Positions 6,755 through 10,317 of a DNA stretch of 10,317 nt are shown here, in pieces; the stretch's first letter is position 1; each line of letters begins with the position of its first letter. The notes under the pieces were generated by a model, which worked only from the letters and a program-made list of their open reading frames with translations, was not told the DNA's origin and made no database searches. The position numbers and the translations under genes were made by a program. This DNA is from an uncultured Pseudomonas sp. GTDB lineage: Bacteria; Pseudomonadota; Gammaproteobacteria; Pseudomonadales; Pseudomonadaceae. The stretch covers positions 1 to 10,317 of the forward strand of contig NZ_CAMPHN010000152.1 in assembly GCF_946885885.1 (NCBI RefSeq), given 5' to 3'.

Positions 6755-7950
6755 GCGACAACCATGACTATCAGTTGGACGAAGCGCAGCGCGGCCGTCT
6801 CCGGCGCTGGCGTTTAGTGCTCGGCGAAGCGGCGGCGCAAAGCCTGGGCGACTGCGGCCTGGATCGAACCCAGCAGGATATCGATGCTGCCCTGACCGCG
6901 CTCTATGATCCCGACGGGCCTGGTGGCCTTCGCCGTGGAGGCAGCGGCAAATCCTCGCCGAAGGTCGCGCGCTGGCTTGGCGACATTCGCAAATACTTCC
7001 CCAGCCAGGTCGTTCAGGTGATGCAGAAGGACGCCCTGGAACGCCTGAACCTCAAGAGCATGTTGCTGCAGCCTGAGATGCTCGAATCGGTTCAGCCGGA
7101 CGTGCATCTGGTGGCGTCGCTGGTTTCCCTGTCTGGCGTCATTCCTGCGGAAACCAAGGACACCGCCCGCCAGGTGGTGCGCAAGGTAGTCGACGAATTG
7201 ATTAGGCGACTGGAGGAGCCAATGCGCAGCGCTGTGAGCGGGGCGCTCAATCGGGCAGTACGCAACAACCGCCCGCGGCATTCCGAGATCGATTGGAGCC
7301 GCACCATCCGCGCCAACCTGCGCCACTGGCAGGAAGAGTACAGAACCATAGTGCCGCAGACCCTGATCGGCTATGGTCGCAAGGCGCAACGCAGCCAGCG
7401 CGACATCATTCTGTGCATCGACCAGAGCGGCTCGATGGCCGCCTCGGTGGTCTATTCGAGCATCTTCGGCGCGGTCATGGCCTCGCTGCCTGCGGTGAAG
7501 ACTCACCTGGTGGTCTTCGATACCGCAGTGGTGGACATGACCGAAGAGTTGGAGGACCCGGTAGATCTGCTGTTCGGTGTGCAATTGGGTGGCGGCACCG
7601 ATATCAACCGCGCAGTCGGCTACTGCCAGAGCCTGATCCGCGAGCCGCGCAACACCATCATGGTGCTGATCTCCGACCTCTACGAAGGCGGCGTGGAGAA
7701 AAACCTGCTACAGCGTGCCGCCGAGCTGGTGGCGTCGGGTGTGCAGCTGATTACCCTGCTGGCGCTCAGTGATGAGGGGCGACCGTTCTACGATGCCGAG
7801 TTGGCCGCCAAGCTGGCCGCGCTGGGTGTGCCGTCCTTCGCCTGCAGCCCCGACCAGTTCCCCGACCTGATGGCCGCCGCGATTAGCAAGGAAGACATCG
7901 GCCTTTGGGCCGCAAAGAAGGGCATCGCGACTGCGCGCGCCAAGGGCTAA
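6751..7950 (+). CDS. VWA domain-containing protein with complete MIDAS
   Basis: This encodes a 399-residue cytoplasmic protein. The C-terminal half is a von Willebrand factor A domain from about residue 217. Its metal-ion-dependent adhesion site is complete: D224-Q-S226-G-S228, T283 in GGGTDI, and D309 in LISDLYEGG. This predicts Mg2+ or similar metal-dependent partner binding. The N-terminal half (1-210) is helical and Arg-rich with a Gly-rich loop (57-66) and has no motif I recognise. VWA proteins of this type are known partners of MoxR ATPases, and the MoxR gene is in the same operon. The TTG start at 6751 overlaps the DUF5682 stop (TTGA) and has GGAG seven bases upstream. Size and content match E. 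coli YehP from memory. It is the last gene of the operon and is followed by a hairpin with a T-run. Confidence 0.93.
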   Translation: MSDNHDYQLDEAQRGRLRRWRLVLGEAAAQSLGDCGLDRTQQDIDAALTALYDPDGPGGLRRGGSGKSSPKVARWLGDIRKYFPSQVVQVMQKDALERLNLKSMLLQPEMLESVQPDVHLVASLVSLSGVIPAETKDTARQVVRKVVDELIRRLEEPMRSAVSGALNRAVRNNRPRHSEIDWSRTIRANLRHWQEEYRTIVPQTLIGYGRKAQRSQRDIILCIDQSGSMAASVVYSSIFGAVMASLPAVKTHLVVFDTAVVDMTEELEDPVDLLFGVQLGGGTDINRAVGYCQSLIREPRNTIMVLISDLYEGGVEKNLLQRAAELVASGVQLITLLALSDEGRPFYDAELAAKLAALGVPSFACSPDQFPDLMAAAISKEDIGLWAAKKGIATARAKG

Positions 7951-7961
7951 TAGCGTCCCGC

Positions 7962-8004
7962 GCCAAAATCGGCTGTCAATAAAGTAAGCGCTGATTTGGC
8001 TTTT
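7962..8004 (+). terminator. Probable rho-independent terminator of the five-gene operon
   Basis: GCCAAA (7962-7967) pairs with TTTGGC (7995-8000). After a single bulged A (7968), TCGGC (7969-7973) pairs with GCTGA (7990-7994), including one G-U pair. TTTT (8001-8004) follows the stem. It begins 12 bases after the VWA stop. The loop of 16 bases is longer than usual, so efficiency may be moderate. It does not have the T-run needed to serve the convergent minus-strand gene. Confidence 0.55.
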
Positions 8005-8055
8005 GGAGTCGGGGGGGATTTATTTGAGCAAAGCCAACAGTTGCTGGTGAGGCTG

Positions 8056-8451
8056 CTATTGGCAGCTTCGGTTGCCCGCCGCAACCATCTCATCAATGAT
8101 CCTGTGGATCGTGCTTTGCAGCTGCTTATCTTCCAGCATGGTTTCCGCGACTTTCTTGGCCACGCGTTCGAAATTCGTGTGCTCCAGAATGCTTTCGCCG
8201 AACTCCCAACGCAGTATTTCCTGGATCGTAATGATCGGCGCTGTTTCCTGAAAGTTGCCTGGGCCTTGCTTGAGCTTGGTCAGGCGATCCTGCAAGCGGG
8301 CGCGCAATACGGCTGGGGAGCGTTGCCCCTTTTGTGTTCTATCCGATGTGGCTTCTTTTGCGTGTTGCGCCGAACTCGAATGAACCCGCTCTTTCGGTTT
8401 ACTTAACGAGGCAAGAACACGAGAAAGCCGAGCGGGATCGATCTGTGGCAT
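8056..8451 (-). CDS. Hypothetical protein, 131 residues, lower-GC orphan
   Basis: The protein starts MPQIDPARLSRVLASL, has a polar, charged linker at about 18-45, then an amphipathic helix (RLQDRLTKLKQ, 52-62). A compact C-terminal helical region follows, with the notable string IQEILRWEFGESIL (near 75-88). I do not recognise the family. The minus strand is preferred over the overlapping plus-strand frame 7996-8406 for two reasons: GAGG lies eight bases before the ATG, and the composition reads as a soluble helical protein. GC and codon use are visibly lower than in the operon next door, which suggests separate acquisition. The ATG directly abuts the stop of the broken frame upstream, so the two were probably once one operon. 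It converges on the VWA gene. No function can be given. Confidence 0.65.
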   Translation of the reverse strand: MPQIDPARLSRVLASLSKPKERVHSSSAQHAKEATSDRTQKGQRSPAVLRARLQDRLTKLKQGPGNFQETAPIITIQEILRWEFGESILEHTNFERVAKKVAETMLEDKQLQSTIHRIIDEMVAAGNRSCQ

Positions 8452-8692
8452 TTAAGGCGCCTCGAGTGTTTCGCGATAGGCGCCCAGGAAAACAGGGGTG
8501 GCTGGCGCGCGCATGCTCCTGCGGCGCCTGATGGTATAGATATTTTGTAAACACCCTCTAGGGGACTGCAGCAGTTCGATATCGCTCTTCAGCGAGGCCC
8601 AAGGCCTTGCAGCGCTGCAGGTTGCCCAGACGCAACCCATGCAGCACCTGGGGCAGCATGGCTTGGTTGAGCAGGCTGAAGCCCAGGCTCAT
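8452..8692 (-). pseudogene. Frameshifted remnant of a small gene, DUF2857-like N-terminus
   Basis: A minus-strand ATG at 8692 is preceded by a strong GGGGGA six bases away. It opens a 44-residue frame (stop at 8558) that reads MSLGFSLLNQAMLPQVLHGL, then RLGNLQRCKALGLAEE. The pattern LNQ-x-(M/V)-L-x-QVL-x-x-LR-x-GNL-x-RC-x-ALG resembles the N-terminus of DUF2857 (STY4526-type) proteins known from integrative conjugative elements. This match is from memory. Soon after, similarity appears to continue in another frame, read from about 8605 as KSDIELLQSP. That frame runs to a TAA at 8452-8454, just before the next gene's ATG, ending FLGAYRETLEAP. A single-base shift near 8595-8606 would join the two. 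Even joined, the product is about 80 residues, roughly half the length I expect for DUF2857, so an internal deletion is also likely. Loss of function is inferred. Confidence 0.45.
8460..8463 (-). promoter_or_regulatory. Ribosome binding site for the 131-residue gene
   Basis: CCTC on the plus strand reads GAGG on the minus strand, eight bases upstream of the ATG at 8451-8449. It supports both the strand choice and the start. Confidence 0.5.
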
Positions 8693-8754
8693 GATTCATC
8701 CCCCGGTATGCCTTCGGCAGATATCAGATCGATAAGCCGGCGAGCCCTGCGGAT

Positions 8755-8861
8755 GCGCGGAAAATCTCGCCATGCGGTGTTGTAGGACTTGGCAAGGGAA
8801 CAACCATTACCTGCGTCCTACGCCTGGCGGAGAACCGCCCGGCCATGGCGAGATTTTGCGC
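8755..8861. repeat. Compound inverted repeat, MITE/REP-like element candidate
   Basis: AAAATCTCGCCATG (8761-8774) is a perfect 14-base inverted match to 8844-8857. GCGC flanks it on both outer sides (8755-8758 and 8858-8861), offset by a two-base bulge. Inside, GTAGGAC (8782-8788) pairs with GTCCTAC (8815-8821), and GGCGG (8826-8830) pairs with CCGCC (8835-8839) over the loop AGAA. The whole unit is about 107 bases, carries no gene, and sits between the broken gene and the carboxypeptidase gene. The size and nested symmetry resemble small non-autonomous elements. A role as a 3' structure for the carboxypeptidase transcript is the alternative. Nothing further was recognised in the rest of 8693-8894. 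Confidence 0.5.
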
Positions 8862-8894
8862 AGCATGCGGCTTGCGCTGAAACGGCAACAGACC

Positions 8895-10317
8895 CTAGCG
8901 AATATCCACCGTGTAGTCTTCCACCTCGCCATAGTTGAAGGTGCCGCATGGCGTTGGGGCCGTGCTGTAGCGCATCGCCACGCGCATCCGGGTTTTGCCT
9001 GGCGCGGTGCCCGCTGGAATCGCCAGGTTACCGGTCACCATGCTGGAGAGGGCGCGGCCGGAGCTGAACACTTCTTCGCCGCTGTCGAAGGTGCCGTTAC
9101 GGTTCAGATCGATCCAGACTTTCCAGTACTCGTTGTACGCGCGTCCGGAGAACTGCGGCGTCAGGCTCAGGCTGTTGGCGCCACGCGCCAGGGGAACGGT
9201 ATCGCCGGTGAAATCGGAGTATCGGCTCGAACCCGATGCTTTGGCGAAACTACCCACCGCGACCCGGCCGATCCATTCTTCGCTGGCATTACCGCTGCCC
9301 GCTGCGCAATAGCTCAGCGGCGGTTCACCACCGTCTTCGCCTATCACCAGGAATGCCGCCGTCACCGCGCCCCAGGTGCCCGAGGTATCGCGGCTGCGCA
9401 CATAGACCATGTGCTTGCCCAGCGCTAAATCGCCCGTATAGACGGTGCCGGTCAACGCCTCGGTCTTGCCGTTGAAACTGCCATCCTGCGCTTGCAAGGG
9501 GATAGCGCTGGCGCCGGCTTCCCAGGGGGCTTTGTCGATGTAGTACTCGGCCGCGGCGATGTTCTGTGTCGCCTCGGTGCCGCCGCTGTTATTGAAGCGG
9601 GTATCGGTTGCGCTGGCGCTCAAGGTCACCACCGTGCCGGCGGGAACCCCCGTGCCGGATGCGCTGCCGCTCAGGCTGACCGCGGTGATATCCGGGCCGC
9701 CGGGGGTGATATAGGGCGTGCGCACCACCTTGGCGGCATAAATCAGCGCCGGCAGGTTGCCCGGTTTGATGGTGTTCTCGTAGGTCGTGCAGTTCTGGAA
9801 GAACTGGGTACCCAACTCGAAGGTGTAAGCCGCTACACCGAGTTCGCCGTAGCTGATGCCGTCGCTGGTGCCGTCGGTGGGATACAGGCCGATCGACTGC
9901 TGCGGCGCATAGCCGTTGAAGAAGGCGAACTTACGCCCGAGGGTTTGCAAGGCGGGACCGTTGGGTGCCGGCTGGCTGGTATCGCCCCAGGGCCAGAGCA
10001 CCAGTTGGCTGTAGCTGTGGATATCCAGATGGATACCGCTGGTGTCGCTCGGTGCCGGGTCGTTCCTGCCGGTGCCGCGGCGATCCGGCCAGAGAGCGCG
10101 TAAGTAACCTTCCAGCGCCTGGATCTCCGGCTCGGAGCCGGCGCTGGGGCCGCGGTAAGTCTCGTTGCACTGGCTGCCGCTGGAACCCTGGCCATTGGTG
10201 CTGTTCCAGCCGAAGGTGAAGTTGCGGTTGAGGTCGGCGCCGCGGCTGTTGCTGTTGGCGCTGCAGTAGTTCTGGTTGGCGTTCTTGCGCCACGACAGCC
10301 CGGATTCGGCTTTTTTG
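8895..10317 (-). CDS. M14 zinc carboxypeptidase with C-terminal GEVED domain, 5' end outside window
   Basis: The frame is open from the right edge (first full codon 10316-10314) to TAG at 8897-8895, giving 473 residues. Family M14 enzymes remove C-terminal residues with a zinc ion. Seen here are the substrate-binding ADLNRNF (27-33), the third zinc ligand H100 in LDIHSYS, and LYPTDGTSDG with the specificity Tyr (near 145). The catalytic Glu is E167 in YTFELG. The HxxE zinc motif and any signal peptide must lie beyond the window. After the catalytic domain (to about 198) comes an Ig-like segment (about 205-326). A GEVED domain follows (about 335-473), with an Asp/Asn-rich loop DLNRNGTFD (403-411) that may bind calcium and the name-giving GEVED at 463-467. 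Such architecture is typical of secreted peptidases. The ATG/GTG-type start at 10001 is internal, because the catalytic domain continues upstream of it. Confidence 0.9.
   Translation of the reverse strand, partial: KKAESGLSWRKNANQNYCSANSNSRGADLNRNFTFGWNSTNGQGSSGSQCNETYRGPSAGSEPEIQALEGYLRALWPDRRGTGRNDPAPSDTSGIHLDIHSYSQLVLWPWGDTSQPAPNGPALQTLGRKFAFFNGYAPQQSIGLYPTDGTSDGISYGELGVAAYTFELGTQFFQNCTTYENTIKPGNLPALIYAAKVVRTPYITPGGPDITAVSLSGSASGTGVPAGTVVTLSASATDTRFNNSGGTEATQNIAAAEYYIDKAPWEAGASAIPLQAQDGSFNGKTEALTGTVYTGDLALGKHMVYVRSRDTSGTWGAVTAAFLVIGEDGGEPPLSYCAAGSGNASEEWIGRVAVGSFAKASGSSRYSDFTGDTVPLARGANSLSLTPQFSGRAYNEYWKVWIDLNRNGTFDSGEEVFSSGRALSSMVTGNLAIPAGTAPGKTRMRVAMRYSTAPTPCGTFNYGEVEDYTVDIR

Noticed and set aside
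8040..8070. Terminator for the minus-strand 131-residue gene
   Set aside because: Short 5-6 bp hairpins occur just after its stop, but no T-run follows on the minus strand, so a terminator could not be supported.
7996..8406. 136-codon plus-strand frame opposite the 131-residue gene
   Set aside because: It begins within the operon's terminator stem, has no clear ribosome site, and its product is rich in Phe, Leu and Arg in a way typical of antisense reading. The minus-strand alternative has a ribosome site and better composition.
8772..9475. Plus-strand frames opposite the carboxypeptidase gene
   Set aside because: They overlap clear M14/GEVED coding sequence on the minus strand and the compound inverted repeat, and show no family features.
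10001..10001. Start of the carboxypeptidase at 10001
   Set aside because: The minus-strand frame continues without a stop to the window edge and encodes essential M14 motifs (DLNRNF and the zinc-ligand His), so the real start is outside the window.

Overview
The window looks like a chromosomal segment from a high-GC gammaproteobacterium, most likely Pseudomonas or a close relative. This is inferred from GC-rich third codon positions, the tRNA-Leu(UAA) sequence and the style of the intergenic repeats. I ran no search, so the genus is an inference.

Layout. (1) Positions 1-125 hold the 3' part of a tRNA-Leu(UAA) gene, cut by the window start, followed by a rho-independent terminator. (2) Positions 126-390 hold no gene I can support, but contain three dyads (203-225, 254-276, 312-323) upstream of the operon. 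(3) Positions 391-7950 are one tightly packed plus-strand operon of five genes: a SWIM zinc-finger protein, a DUF5691-type helical protein, a MoxR-type AAA+ ATPase, a DUF5682 protein with a TraB/Tiki/ChaN-like N-terminal domain, and a VWA protein with an intact MIDAS. Gaps are -1, 13, 7 and -4 bases, so co-transcription and translational coupling are likely. A terminator-like hairpin follows at 7962-8004. (4) Positions 8056-8692 are a small minus-strand island with visibly lower GC: a 131-residue orphan protein, preceded by the frameshifted remnant of a gene that resembles DUF2857 proteins of integrative conjugative elements. (5) Positions 8755-8861 form a compound inverted repeat that looks like a small non-autonomous mobile or REP/MITE-type element. 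(6) From 8895 to the right edge, on the minus strand, lies the 3' part of a secreted M14 zinc carboxypeptidase with an Ig-like segment and a C-terminal GEVED domain.

How the genes work together. MoxR ATPases and VWA proteins usually act as pairs: the ATPase remodels or loads a metal-bound VWA partner onto a client. Here the pair is fixed to a putative metal-dependent hydrolase-like protein (DUF5682), a helical-repeat protein (DUF5691) and a SWIM protein likely to bind nucleic acid or protein. From memory, the set corresponds to the poorly characterised E. coli yehL-yehM-yehP-yehQ cluster. It is the best candidate in the window for an undescribed system, either a chaperone/metal-insertase machine or a stress/conflict system. 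The individual families are known, but the joint function is not.
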